Shown here one piece after another: positions 51,613-63,990 of a stretch of DNA of 64,000 nucleotides; positions within the stretch are counted from its first letter, which is position 1, and every line of letters starts with the position of its first letter. Below the pieces are notes generated by a model. That model was not told where the DNA came from. It searched no databases and worked only from the letters and a program-made list of their open reading frames with translations. The position numbers and the translations under genes were made by a program. This DNA is from Cyanophora paradoxa (taxonomy: Eukaryota > Glaucocystophyceae > Cyanophorales > Cyanophoraceae), in NCBI GenBank assembly GCA_004431415.1, contig QPMI01000054.1:372001-436000 (forward strand), written 5' to 3'.

Positions 51613-52608
51613 TTACTTGTCCAGAGCCTTCTTGATCCTGATCGCCGCGCCGACAGCGCCGCCGATAAGCAGAGCGTTCTGGGCCAGAAAGCTGCGCGCG
51701 CAGCGCGTCAGCTAGCGAGCCGGGCGCCCGTAGGTAGGACTCGGATTCAGTTTAGGACTCGGATTCAGTTTGACGCACGCGGCGATGAAGCCACGGCCGC
51801 GCTTCTTCGCATCGGCAGCGTACTGGATGCCGTAGTCGAGGCGCGCGAGGGCCCAGATGAGGCCGAGGACGCCCGCGAACTCTGGACGAGTCCGGAGTTC
51901 GAAGGCGAACGCGAATGCAAAGGAGACGGATGCGCGGACCTGGGGTCACGAATACGGATGCGGAGAAGAGCTGCGGCGTGGGCGGATAGGCGTGAGCGAC
52001 GTCGGCGGCGCGGCGATGGCGGCGCGTTGGCGGCGAGTGGCCCCAATTGCCGAGGCTTGCACACCGAGGGAAGGAGGATGGGAAGCTGCTCCATGGTGTT
52101 CTGTAACAGAAAGCTTTAGCCTCTCAATCACCTCTGGCAAACGGTGAAGCGAGCACCTGGTGCGCCCGGAACACACGCTCGAAATCAGCATTCCCTGCGG
52201 CGCGGTCGAACATGCCATCAACGCGGCGGCCAGAGATGGGACGCACCGCTGGTCGCCGGCGCCTTGACACCGAACTTCTGCCGCGCGCCACCTGTGACGG
52301 CAGAGTCAGGGGCATTCAAGAAGCAGTCGACGGCGTGGCGGAATCGGCTAGATGCAGCTAAAAGCTTCCAGTGCTTTCAGAACGACCCGGAAAACGGGGG
52401 TGCGTCTCTAAGGCCCTCGGCTACAGCGTCAAATGGCGACTTACGCACCGACGGCGACGGCCTGCGTCTGGTACTGCGTACGTGGCGAGGATTAGCGGCG
52501 CCGGTCCATGGTTCCTCATGGGCCGTGACGACGTACCACGAACAAGGCCGCCGACGCCGCCAAGGTCGGGTAGGCGAGAGTCTTGAGGCCAAGGTCGAGC
52601 CTGGTCAT
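51613..52608 (-). CDS. MAPEG-family protein (microsomal glutathione S-transferase 3-like)
   Basis: Starts MTRLDLGLKTLAYPTLAASA at 52608. Exons join to AVAV-GGARQKFGVKAPATSG, then FDRAAGNADFERVFRAHQ-NTMEQLPILLPS, the hallmark MAPEG segment (FN...RAHQNTLE..P) that lines the glutathione site. Later exons read RPEFAGVLGLIWALARLDYG, then DAKKRGRGFIAA, and FLAQNALLIGGAVGAAIRIK-KALDK with stop at 51613-51615. MAPEG enzymes are four-helix membrane proteins that conjugate or reduce lipid electrophiles and peroxides with glutathione. A strong donor (GTGCGTAAGT) follows exon 2. Divergent from bestrophin, with 208 bases between starts. Confidence 0.75.
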
Positions 52609-52816
52609 CTTGAGGGCGGGCGGTTGCGGGATTCGGGACTGATGTCCGCTTTCGGGGGGGTACGCTTCGAAAGCCTGCATCAAGCCGTGCGCCGGCGCAG
52701 CGCCCCGGCAGCGCTCGCGGCCGACTCGTCGGAAGTAAACAAGGCGGCGCTTCAACCTCTGCGAGCGGCGCGCGGTCGTAACGGCGATGAGTCGGCCGGT
52801 TCATCGGTCAGCGGCG

Positions 52817-54871
52817 ATGCTGGCGCGGCTAAGCGCTGTCGGGCACACGGCATCCGTCTCGGCGTCATGCAGGAGTGCATACCGACCGTGCGCGGTCAGG
52901 CCCATGTTGGATCGCCCGTTTGCCACAACCGTCGCCGTACAAGCCGGCGCCGCTGGAGCTGCATCGCCCTGGAGAACTATTACGCGACACTTCAGCTGCG
53001 TTAAGACGCGCGGGCCGGAGGTCGTCTATTCCCCTGAAGGACAGATTCTGAGGCGCGTGTGTGAACCGCGCCCCCCTTGGCCTAGGCCGCGCCATATGCA
53101 TGCGCGCCAGACCCACCAACGAACGAGACTCGGGCGCGGCGGGCCTGACATCGGCACAGGTACGACTCGGAGCGCGCGTTCAAGTGGCGCATGGCTGCGC
53201 AGATGTTCTTCGGGAGGTGACTCAAAGCCCGACGGCGGCCCAAGCCTAAGCGCCAGACCCCGCGCGCACCAGACCCCGCGCGCGCCAATCCTCCGCGCCC
53301 GGCCGCGCAGCGTGCTGGACAAGTACATTCCCCTGCACGCAGCGATCGGCTGCGCAGCGGCGACGGGCATCGCGTACGTCTTCCCGGGCGAGCTGATCAG
53401 CAACACCAACTCCTTGATCCTGCAGACGGCCCGCGCCCTGTACCCCCGCCCACGCGCGTACCCCCTGACGTCTTCACCCCCAGCTGGTGGCATTCCTGAC
53501 AGGCCTCTTCCTGTCGACCTGCTTCAACCGCTGGTGGGCCACCCGCATGCTCCTCCAGACGGTACGGTACCCCCCGAAAGGGACCCCGCCGGGGTCGAAC
53601 TGTGGTCCGTGCAGGTCATGGGCCAGACATCCAACCTTGCGGTGCTTTCGTCGGCCCTTATCCGCGGCGAGACGCCGGCGGAGGAGGCCGAAGCGGCTCA
53701 GATCCGAGCCGACATGGTGCCCTCGCCCCCGCCCCCCCCCCCCCCCCCCCCCTCTTTGCCTTCTCCCCCTGTTAACCCCGGGGCCCTAGGTCCGGTACCT
53801 GAACCTGGCCCACGCGCTGGCAAGCAAAGCCTTCACCTCTACCCCGGCTTACACGCACGCCGTACCCCCCTCCCCGGCTGAGGTTGGCGTACCCCCAGGT
53901 GTACAAGCAGGCGAGAAACGACGGGAACGCGGACGACCTGATTGAGAAGGGCCTCGTCACGCCCGAGGAGTGGGCCGAGCTCCGGGGTACGCCGGCGCTG
54001 TGGGTAGTCCAGATAGATCATGACGAGGCCTGCGCGCGTGTGGCGGGACCTGACGCGCGGGGCGGGCAGACATGCCGGCGCGCACGAACGGGGCCTACTT
54101 CCTCGCGGCTTCCCGCTACTCCGACGCCGTCCGCAGCAACCTCGTCGTGGGGGGGTACGCCGTCGCCATCGCGGGAGGGGGGTACACCCGCCCCGGGGGT
54201 GCGAGCGTCCGCGCGCAGCCCCGCGGCGGCGACCGCCCCGATCCTGGGCGCGATCTCCGCCGCCCGCGGCGCGGCGGCCGACATTTTTATGTACGTCAAC
54301 ACGCAGGTATGCGGTACCCCCGGGCGCCGTCTCGCGGGATTGCTGTGCCCCGCGCCTCATTGGGCCCCGCAGGTCCCCTACACCTACGTGTTTCTCATGG
54401 CCGGCATCGTCGTGAGTACTATTTGCGTACCCTTGCTGCGTAAAGAGCCGAGTGCGCGTACCCTGCAGCGCATTCACATCCTCCTGGTCGTCCTCTTCTC
54501 GGCGCACGTGCGCCCCAGCGTCGCATGCCGCGCGTGTACCCCCTCCGAGCGGCGGTGCCAACCTCCCCCGCAGGTGATCGCTGAGGGGACGCTGGCCAAG
54601 CTTGCCTTCGGCTGGCTCTTCGTGGCGACAAACGTGCCCCCCTCCTCTCCCCTTGCGCTTCCCGCGCTGCGGGGCCCCCCAGGGCTGACGGGGCCGCCCC
54701 CAGGTGTGCGTGTACGAGGGGCTGCTGAAGCTGGCGCGGGAGCTCGAGAACCCCTTCGGGACGGACCCCCTCGACTTCCCCGCGAGCGTCTACCAGCAGG
54801 CCACCGCCGCCGGCAGCGCCGCCGTCCTCCGCCTGGCCGACCACACCCACAAGCGGCGGCGCGCGCAATAG
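52817..54871 (+). CDS. Bestrophin-family anion channel with organelle-targeting leader
   Basis: Starts MLARLSAVGHTASVSASCRS, an Arg/Ser/Ala-rich leader of about 60 residues without acidic residues, suggesting mitochondrial or plastid import. The body reads YDSERAFKWRMAAQMFFGSV-LDKYIPLHAAIGCAAATG, then LVAFLTGLFLSTCFNRWWATR (the bestrophin NRWW hallmark), VMGQTSNLAVLSSALIRGE, a long cytosolic-type helix VYKQARNDGNADDLIEKGLV, VPYTYVFLMAGIV, VIAEGTLAKLAFGWLF and ENPFGTDPLDFP, the typical NPFG segment. TAG at 54869-54871. Bestrophins are pentameric chloride/bicarbonate channels; in algae some sit in thylakoids and feed carbon fixation. At least two introns use GC donors (after about 53053 and 53430). 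About ten exons. Confidence 0.85.
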
Positions 54872-55518
54872 CCATAGCCTCGGGGCAGAGCCAGGGGGCA
54901 GGAGGCAGAGGAGGCAGGGAGGGCTCAGAGGCAGGAGAGCAGAGATCCAGCGCAGGGCAGCAGTGTTCGACGAGATCCGTAGTTCGTAGGATCCCGGAGA
55001 TAGCCGTCGATGAATAGATCTAGAATTCGAATTCGAAGCAGGTGCACGTGGAAGGCGTCGGGCTGAAATTAGAACTCAAGTTTGAATCATCGTGCGCCGG
55101 CATGCAGGCCGGGCACCGTTTACACATCACGCGGCGCGGCCCCCTGCAGCTGGGAGATTCGGCACGCGCACGCTTCAGGTGGGCCCATTGGGTCGGCCGA
55201 AAAAAGGCGTCCTAGGCCTCGAGCTCGGTTCGAGGGCGTGCTGCATCCTGATCCTAGAATAGAATACACCCAGGCTATGTATAGAGCTACCTGCCAAAAC
55301 AAGCAAAGAGGCCGTGTACGGTGATGCGGGGGAGCGTGCGGAAGGGGTCTGCGGCGGAGAAGGGGCCGGGGGAGGGGCGAGGAGAGGAGGGCCGGGAGGC
55401 CCCCAGTCGGGGGGCGGGGCGGAGGCGGTGAAGTCGGGGGCTTCCGAAGCGCGGGAGGGGCCGGGGGGCGGCGGGAGAGGAAAAGGGCCTCCCAAGGGGT
55501 GGAGGCGGGGGCGGGCGG
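54872..55518. other. Intergenic between bestrophin and C2 genes
   Basis: No gene seen. A GGCAGAG/GGCAGGAGG purine-rich stretch follows the bestrophin stop (54890-54960). The two genes are 3' to 3'. Confidence 0.4.
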
Positions 55519-56870
55519 CTAGCCCTTGACGCGCTGGGCGACGCCGCCCCAGGGGTCGCGCTCCGCGCCCCACTCGGCCCCCGGCTGGCTCCGCGCGTCC
55601 CGCCGCGGCCCGTGTCCGCCCTCCTCCTCGCCCCCGCCGCCGCCGCCGCCCCCGCCCCCGCCGCCGCGGGCGCCGATGGCGGGGAGGACGGACTTCTTGT
55701 TGCCGAAGGGCTCGAAGGCCGGCCGGGCGGGCGGGGCGGGGATGCCCGGGGCAGGGGACTCGGAGGCGGGCGGAGGGGGCCGTGCCGGGGAGAAGGGGTC
55801 GGACTTGCGGAGGAGGGCGGCGGCGCTCAGCGGGTCGACGACCTCGTCGTGCAGCATGGGCGTCGAGCGCGTCTGGCGGGTGACCCCGAGCGGCTTGGGC
55901 GGCTCCGGCGGGGCCGGGAGGGACATGGCCGCCAGCGACGGCTGCTCCATCACCTTCAGCTTCCGCGGCACCGCCGGCGCCGACATCGCCTCCTTCGTCT
56001 TCGACTTCTCTGCCCCCGCCGCCCGTCGCCACAGGCGCGGCGCCGGCGGGCCGGCCGGCCGGAGGGCGGGCGGGGGCGGACCGAAGTGCAGGATCATGTG
56101 CAGGCTCCCGCCGGGCTTCATGCTGCGGCGCGGCACGGCGCGAGTGAGCGCGGAGGGCGGCGGGGGCGGCGGAGGCGGAGGCGGGATGGCGCGGGGAAGG
56201 GGCGGCGCACTTCTTCCTCCAGAGGACGAACCACTTGTCGCTGTCGTTCCTGCCTTCCTTGATCATGCGATCCTGTCGGCAAAAGGAAAGGTGAGCGGCG
56301 GCGAGCGCGGCGCGGCTAAGCGTGGGCCGCACGAAGTCAATGACGCAGCGGCCCGCCAGGCTCTGTCCGTTCCAGCTGCGCGCAGCCCCGGGAGCGTTAG
56401 AGCTAAGCCGCGCGAGCACTGGCGTCAAAGGGTGGCCGCGCGAAGAGACTTGCCTCTCGTAGTACACCTGCGGAAGTACAGTGAGCATGCGCTCTGCGGC
56501 GGCGGGGCGCGGCGGCGCTCACGTCGCCTTGGAAGGTCCTTTCTGTCTTCTCGGACACTTCCCAATAGAATGCTTCATACCAGAACTGCACCGCGCAGCG
56601 TCACGGTGCTGCCAGTAAGGCGCGGCAGCGGGCGCACGGGGTTCTGTCCAGCCTCCTTGCACGCTAGCGTCCTCTGCACGCTGCCGTCCGAGAACTGCAG
56701 GCCTACTGGTGAGGGGTGGCCAGCGGCGGCGGGCATAGGACGGACCGCCAGTTGGACGTAGCAGTCCGGCGCGTTGGCGAGCTTCGGCTTGTGAAGGTCG
56801 CGAGCCTCCAGAACTGCACCGGAGCAGTTAGTCGAGCAGTAGGCAGACTGAAGCCGCGCGAGGAAGCCAA
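55519..56870 (-). CDS. C2-domain protein with Pro/Gly-rich tail, N-terminus not defined
   Basis: From a splice acceptor near 56822 the minus strand reads LEARDLHKPKLANAPDCYVQ-LAV, FSDGSVQRTLACKEAGQNP, then after a 54-base GT-AG intron FWYEAFYWEVSEKTERTFQ, followed by VYYERQ and DRMIKEGRNDSDKWFVLW. This is the strand pattern of a C2 domain (membrane/phospholipid-binding beta sandwich), including the NP-W-E-F block. The tail is Pro/Gly/Glu-rich, with AFEPFGNKKSVLPAIGARGG, and ends ...WGGVAQRVKG. Upstream exons may reach about 57100. Whether calcium-binding Asp residues are complete cannot be told; only one or two are visible. Confidence 0.55.
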
Positions 56871-57489
56871 GGGTTGTGGCTCCGATTCACGGGGCGGGAT
56901 GCGCCGGGCGGCCACAACGCCGCTGGATACAAGCTAGCGCTACTCTCAGCAGCCAGGGCCGGTCGCACCCTGCACCCGCAGCGTGCCCACGATGGCGCCG
57001 CCGTCCGGCCTTCCCGGGCCTTCCGCCATCGCTACGAGCGTCTTCAACGCTACAAGCAAGCCGCCTGCATCTCCAGCTGCGCTAAGCTAAGGCTCTCTGT
57101 TGCGGGATCTGACGAGTCGAACTCTTGTTGTAGCTTCTTAGTTGGCTCGATTGTCGTACCCCGGCGTGGGCCTGCGCTGGCCGCAGTCCTGGCCCCTGGG
57201 CGCCCCTATGCACAGGTCGGACTCTTCGCAGGTGGCAGAGCTGCTCGGCGGCCTCGGTGAGCCGCCATACGCATGTTCCCGTGCTTGCCGCAGTGCCTGC
57301 GCTGATCGCTCGCTCGGGCAGCGGTGCGCGGAGGAACCCCGCGGGCGGTGCCAGCACCCGTGAGGCTGACCCCCGCGGTCGGCGGAGCTCGTCCGTCGTC
57401 GGGCGCGGGCCCGCCAGCCTCGCCGCGCGTCCGCCCGAGCTCAGGGGCTGCAGCGAGAGGACCGGCAGCGGCCGCAAGCCCTAGGGACG

Positions 57490-59035
57490 CAGCGCAGCCA
57501 CCTTCGCCCATCGGCAGGGGAGGCGCCGTGGCAGCCGCGTACGGGCGGGTCTCCGCGCCGGCGCAGCGCCCGTCGGAGCGCCGGGACGCGGCAGCGGCGT
57601 TCCAGCAGCCGCGAGCACTCGCTGTAGCTCGCCGCACGGAGCCGCTCCCGCCCTCGCCGACCGGAGCCGAGCGCGCCGGCCCTCCTCTGCCGCGGGGCCG
57701 CGCGGCCGGCGGCGCGGGGGGCGGCGCCCTCCTCGTCCCCGTCCGCCGCGGCGCCGGCCGCCCGCCCTTCGTCGGCCCGGACCCAAGCGCCCGCTCCGGC
57801 GGGCCGGGCGCGGCCCAGCAGCGGCCGCGGGCCTCCCCTGACCGCCGAAGACTTCGGCGGGGGCCTGGGCGAGGTGCCTCACGCCGCGCCGCCCGCGCTC
57901 TCGTCCCGCCTCGCCTCGCCTCACATTCGGCGGGGGGCAGATCCTCCCGGCCCGCGTCTCGGTACCCGCCTCCTCCTCCTCCCCCTCTGCCGCCGTGAAC
58001 GCCGCCGTGGGCCGCCGCTCGGCGGGCCCCTCCTCCTCCTCCTCCTCGCGCGCCCCCGCGGCCCCCGCACCCCCCTCCTCCCGCGCACCCCGCGCCGGCC
58101 CCTCCCGCCTCGCCCGGAACCCAGGTCCGCGCGCGCGCCCTCCGACTCTCCCGTACCCCCCGAGCGCGCCGCCTTCTCTCCTCACAACCCGGCCCCGCCA
58201 GAAGCCAGGGTGGCCTTCACGGGGCGCTCCAACTACGACCTCTCCTTCCTCCAGGTGCGGTACCCCCCGCACCCGCACCACACCAAGACGAAGCCCCGCG
58301 CCGCGTACCCGCGCGCCGCCGGAGCGGGGCGGCGACGCGCCTCCCGCAGGACATGTACAGCGACGATTTCGGGGACCCCGACGACCGGCCCGAGGCGCGG
58401 CGCCCCCGCCCCCGCCCCGGAGCGCTGCCTGTACCCCCCGAGCCTTCGTTCGCCGCAGCGGCTGGACGAGGAGTGGGAGGCGTACTGGCAGTGGGCGTCG
58501 GCGGGGGGCGAGGGGGAGGGGGGCCTGCCGGGGGACGAGGCGGAGTGGACGTACGAGCGGCTGCTGGCGCTGGACGAGCGCATCGAGCGCAACAACGGCC
58601 TCCGCGTCGCCGACTTCCAGCGCCTCCGCCGCGCCCGCTTCGACGAGCCCGCCCGCCCCCTGTCCGCCCCCGCCCCGCCCCGCCCGCCCTCCCCCTCCCG
58701 CCCCTCGCTCTTCGAGCCGCGCCGCAGCGTCGGCGGCGAGTGCGCCGTGTGCCTGGAGGCCTACAGGGCGCGTTGCCCGCCACCCATCCCCCCCCCCCCT
58801 CTTCTAAGGCGGGGGGCAGGGCGGGGAGATGCTGCGGGTGCTGCCGTGCAGCCACGCCTTCCACGAGGAGTGCCTCAAGCCCTGGTTCAAGGTCCGCCCC
58901 AGCGCCCCCGCCCCCGCCCCCTCCGCCACCGCCCCTGACCCGCCCTGCCCGCAGAACGAGCACACGTGCCCGAACTGCCGGCGGGACCTCCGGAGCCCCG
59001 AGGAGGGGGGCGCCGGCGGCCCCTCCGCGCCGTAG
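57490..59035 (+). CDS. RING-H2 E3 ubiquitin ligase
   Basis: The C-terminal RING-H2 is spread over three exons: GGECAVCLEAYRA (58735-58770), MLRVLPCSHAFHEECLKPWF (58829-58888) and NEHTCPNCRRDLRSPEEG to the TAG at about 59033. The spacing C-x2-C ... C-x-H-x2-H-x2-C ... C-x2-C fits the RING-H2 type, which binds two zinc ions and recruits E2 enzymes. Upstream, WTYERLLALDERIERNNGLR resembles the segment preceding the RING in BIG BROTHER/RNF-type ligases. Earlier exons: AFTGRSNYDLSFLQ and MYSDDFGDPDDRPEARRP. The N-terminal part (57490-58200) is Arg/Pro/Ala-rich and its start is uncertain. Confidence 0.75.
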
Positions 59036-62000
59036 CGCGATTACCGGCCACAGTCTCAACACACAAGCAGTGCGCGGGCTGCCAAGGGGGCACAATGTCA
59101 ACGTTATTTTTGCGCCCCGTCCTCCATGTATATGCGTATGTTGCCGAAATAAACGCTCGATCTCGTTCCGCTTGCGCAAGCTGCCGAAGTCGGAATCTAC
59201 ACAAATTGAAATCAAAATCCTGGTATCTTAATTTATTTACAGTGATGACGTGTTACAACTGTGCATGTGCAGGGCGTCCGCAGGTCTGAATAACAGTAGA
59301 GCTGGAACCGTTGAACTGCATGGGTACAGGCCACCTCATGATCAACTAATTGAATTCGAAAGGCCAGGTTATAATTATGCCTTTCCGTGATTGAAAAACT
59401 GAAACTACTCAAAACTATAGCCTATTAGCTAGGTGTGCGGAAGTAGATCGTCGGATGTATCAATGGGACAAGACTGTAGCTGCAGCTGTGTCAGATTTGC
59501 GCATCCTGAAACCAACAGCTTCCGCATGAGGCACGTCTGTCTCCTGACTGCGCATGCGCCGGCGCAAACAGGCGTAGTTAATATACAATAATCGCGACTC
59601 GTGGGTCTTGAGCTTAAAATGCAAATAGTGACAACGAACTGCTACAGCCGGGATCCGAGTAGATGGCGAGGCGCAAGGCTCGCAGGGTGGCAGCACACGA
59701 CGCGATTGCGTTGATATCGAAGCCGGCGAACTCGCCATTGAGAACAATCTGATGTCGCGAGTAAAATTGCGCATGCGCATGTGAGAGTATTCTTATAGTT
59801 GTGACCAATATATTAATGTTTTAATTCGTTTGGATTTAGGGAAAGTGGATCACGAACATCAGCCTGCTCAAGCCACCGTGTGAGGGAGGCAAGTTTGCGC
59901 TGCGCATGCAATATTAATGGACGTCGACGTCCGCTCACGATCAGCAAAATGCACACTAGCTTAGAATATTTCACTGACTCATTGAGCTGAACGCTTAGAA
60001 TTTCTATAGCTATCGAACCTGAGGCCATCGAGCGATGCCCTGAAGGCGGCAGATTTTCTTCAGGGTTGTCACGCCGACATTCAGGTTTTTCGCAGCGTCC
60101 TAAAATATGAATGTATACGTAAACGTGGTCAAGTCGCTGACATTTTGTCGCAGTGCCACAAACAATTCACGACGGTGCTCGTACCGCAAAGCACAGGTCG
60201 AAATTGGCGACAATCTGATCACGAGAGACGTCGACGGAGATTTCGTCGCATTTGCAGTTCTCTCCCACGGCCGGAGCTCGCGATTGAGATGGTTCGGCGC
60301 TTGCGCCTAGGCCCGCTTCTGCAGGTGGGCCTGCAGCTGACCCTGTGGGCGGCCGTGGCGCTGGCCGTGGTTCCAGAATCGACGACGTCGACGTTGCAGT
60401 CGCAATCGGTCCCTGGCCATGGAGCTCACTGGAGCGACATCGACCCGCATACACATCTGCAGCTGCAGCCTACAGGATGAAAAGACGGATGATCATGAGC
60501 GGTGCGAATAGCGCTAGCATATATATGTAGCATAAATTAAATTAGAAGGTTTCAAACCTGATCAGGAATTTTTTGAAACTCATCACGAGGGGTTGCGAGA
60601 GCGAGATTCGTCTGCATGTGTCGCAGCGTCAACGTGTCGCCGAATTCAAAGCTCGATCGAGAGTCCGGGGGCCGAATACTGAGTTGGGGCATATGCATAT
60701 GACCGTGGGCGCCGGCAGCATAAACGTTAAAATCGATATCGATATCGAAATCGATCTCGCGGTCGCAATCCTGAAGCTGCAGCTGCGGTAAATGCTCGTG
60801 CGGGGCTCGTGGTCGAGGCTCGAACACCGTGCGCGTAGAATGCAGCGGCCCATCTGCTTGCATGGACTCCGGGGATGCATGCATGTGCGCGTACGTGTAC
60901 GCATCCACCTCGACGTCGACGTCGACGTCGCGTTCGAATTCGTTGTTGCTTCTGCATCGTGCACATATATACGATCAGCGCGAGACTGTCACGTATTCTG
61001 CAGCATGCATATGGAGCTACATGCATGTCCATGTACGTATATATATACGTTTATAATTACGGTCTTTATAATTATATAAGATAATCGAACAATACCATAT
61101 TAAAGGCACCTCAATCCGTGGCCATGGGCGTACGCGTACGCGTGCACGTGCGAGTCCGCATCTTGCGCATGCGTATGCGTACGCATATGCATGTCGAGGT
61201 CCGTATAGGCGCGGATAATGGTACCGGTGGCGTCCGCACGCGCATGCGTCTCTACCTCGTCACAATCGCGATATCGATCGGCGCGCCTGTTCGGAAGCGC
61301 GGACGAGAAGATGTCTGGCGCGATTCCTGCGCTCAGGCTGATGCGTTCGAATTCGGAGCCGCTAGCGAGGCTCATTCTCTGCAAGGCTGGCTGCAAATGT
61401 TCGTGCTCCGCGTCTTGATTCGAATTCGGCCGCGCACGGACATACACATGCACATGGCCATGGGCTGGCAGATCTAGAGGTTGATGATCATCAGGTAGCA
61501 TGATCAGTTGATAGCATGCGCAGCGAAATATTAATGCATACGGTGGACGCTGATCATGAGCAAATCTAGAAGCTAGCCTAGTAGCTGCGCATGCGCGTGC
61601 TGGCCGTGGCCGAGCTCGAGGTACAGACCGTACAGCGCGCACAGCCGCGCCGGCCGGCGGCTACAATTTGCAAGCGCATGTTGGCGCCGCCGGGCCGGCG
61701 CCGCCGTTCCGTCGGTTCCGAATCTCGACCTTTGCAATTGGTGCCATGGCCACCGTACCGGTATGCATATATATGCAGCCGGCGCCGCAGGCGGGCTGGG
61801 GGGCCAGTGGGGGCCTGGGGCGGCCCGCCGCCCGCGGCTCGGGCCCGGCCGCGGGCGCCGCCGCGCCGGCCGGGGCCCGCGCCTTTACCCTTTCAAAGTT
61901 TAGTTGGCTCCTGTGCACGCGAACTTTCGGAACGGACTCTTGAAGAGTCTGAACGCGTACGGTGCCGCGTCGGTGCGGCGTACCGTGGCGTACGACGGTC

Positions 62001-63990
62001 CGTCGACGGACCGTCGACGGTACGGTGCACGTGTAATTATATACAGTAACCTTGACTGTACGCAATTGTTTTTCAACTTTTTGAGACCAACTGCTCGCCC
62101 GACGGCGGCCGACGCCCGCCGCCCGGATATCGATTCTATGGCCCCGGAAGTTGCCGAAAGGCCCGGAACTCAACAAAGAAAAAGAAATGGACCAATGGGC
62201 TGCCGTTCGGCGTGACGCCGTGAAGTCGACAACCACCTCCGGAAAAAATGATTCATTTCGAGCCGATTTCGACTCAGATTTCAAGTTAAGTGCTGAAATC
62301 GGAGGAATTGGATCCGGAGCTAGCACTCGACGTCACGTCCGGCAATTTTTTGCAATGAACCGTGAGCCGTTGAACAGCGAAACGTCTAATAAACATCATT
62401 GATTTTAATGATTACCGCGTTACTAATTAAAATTGTTTCTTGTGAATCAACGTGGCACCGCGGCCGGCCAAACAGCCTCTGTACCGGTGGACCATTGATG
62501 GTCCGGATCTATATAGCTACCTGGTATAGTAGTATAATAGTACCGCCTACTACCTATACCGCGTTCCGAAGTTTAATTCATGGCTGATATCGATAGCGCA
62601 GAGCGCCGCGGCCGCAGGCTGGTTGCCGGCGACTTGCAAACAGGATCCAGCCTGGCAGGCTTCGAATTCCAGGGCTTCCAACTTCCAAGCTCAAGTTCGA
62701 ATTCCGGATCCAGGCTTCTAGCGCATGCCCAATTTCGAATTCCACGTTGTGTATATACGTACAGTGCGCATGCGCTTGCGGCTGTGTACAGTGTACACGC
62801 GCATGCGCCTTTCATTCAATGCACACGTAGAAAGCTAACATGCATGCATAAGGAGCCGCGCAAGTTGCTGCGCATGGCTTTGCAGGCTGTATGCGAAGCA
62901 GCGCAGCTGCATCATCAGGCCCGTCGTGGTTATATATATAGTAGCGGCCCCGCACCGACCGTATACGTAACTAGTACTTCCGGATCCGAAATCATCATGG
63001 CATCTACCCGGTCACCGTGGCACTAGTATAGCTAGCTATAGCAGCTGCAGCGGGAGTTTTCGAATTCGAATTCCGGAGGAACGCATATGCCTACGTACTA
63101 GTATATTTTTGGAGGAACAATACTACGGTACGTATACTGCAGCTGGCCATGGTACGGTATATATTTCGCGTAGTTGTCGACGTCGACTTAAATTAGAGCT
63201 TCGACCGTCGGACTGGCACGCGTACGACGACGTCGACGTCGACCTGCCCGTGGCTGCCCTACCCGTCACGGCGTATGAGTTTGTCTGGATCGGATCATCG
63301 ATATCGGATTCCAAACAAACAGTGGGGCCTCGTGCTCAATCGCAACTTTACGATCATCTCGAGTGTTTTAGAGTACTCGAGATCTAGACGAACCCCCTTA
63401 TTAGTTAAGACTCCTACCGAATACTGCGGATATTCGAATATTCTATAGCTACCGCATTGCGAATATTGCAAGGGGGGAAGGGGACCCCCTTGCTTCCCGT
63501 TCCCTCGCTTCAGCCAAAATTTTTCTATGAGGCCGTTTTCGAGGTCCAGTTTGCAACACCAGAAAAAAAGGGGCTTTATTCGCATTCCGATTGGCTCGGT
63601 GGACCGGTCAGCTTTCGACTTTCGAGCATGAAAGTCGAGGGGAAAAAGTGGTTTTCGAGGGGAAAACGAACTTCTCCTCACTCCGGTCTTCGAATTTCTT
63701 GCGCGGTTATGCATGGAACCAGTTCTCCCTAGCTGTCTCCTCTAGATTTCCGCTTCCTCGCAGCTGCAGTGCGCCGCGTACGCCTTGCTCTTCGTTGCGC
63801 GGTTCTGCATGGAACCACTTCTCTCTAGCTGTCTCCTCTAGATTTCCGCTTCCTCGCACTGCGCCGCGTACGCCGCACGGTACCCGTGCCGCCTGGACTA
63901 CTTTTGACCGCATCAAGCTTGCGCCGCTGCCTATAGCTAGCTGCGCCGCGAACAGGACCTGCGATTGCAGCTGAGCACGCCCGGCCGTGC
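59036..63990. other. Gene-poor, palindrome-rich region
   Basis: I see no supportable gene in about 5 kb. From about 60690 to 61660 and 62580 to 63260 the DNA is made largely of short palindromes (GATATCGATATCGA, GTCGACGTCGACGTCGACG, CATGCATATGCAT). A perfect 18-bp palindrome CGGTCCGTCGACGGACCG lies at 61996-62013. AT-rich blocks at 59090-60150 and 62040-62580 have no recognised content. Confidence 0.5.
63701..63874. repeat. Direct tandem duplication of about 80 bp
   Basis: Copy 1 at 63701-63784 and copy 2 at 63797-63874 share TGCATGGAACCA, CTAGCTGTCTCCTCTAGATT and TCCGCTTCCTCGCA. Copy 1 has about 6 extra bases (GCTGCA) near its 3' part. Confidence 0.8.

Noticed and set aside
59460-60480. Several 60-110-codon frames on both strands
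   Set aside because: No consistent codon bias, motifs or plausible splice partners; likely chance frames.
62151-62402. Short host gene beginning MPKGPELNKEKEMDQW
   Set aside because: Its start is a plausible charged segment, but no splice signals, homologous motif or continuation was seen, and the surroundings are palindrome-rich non-coding DNA.
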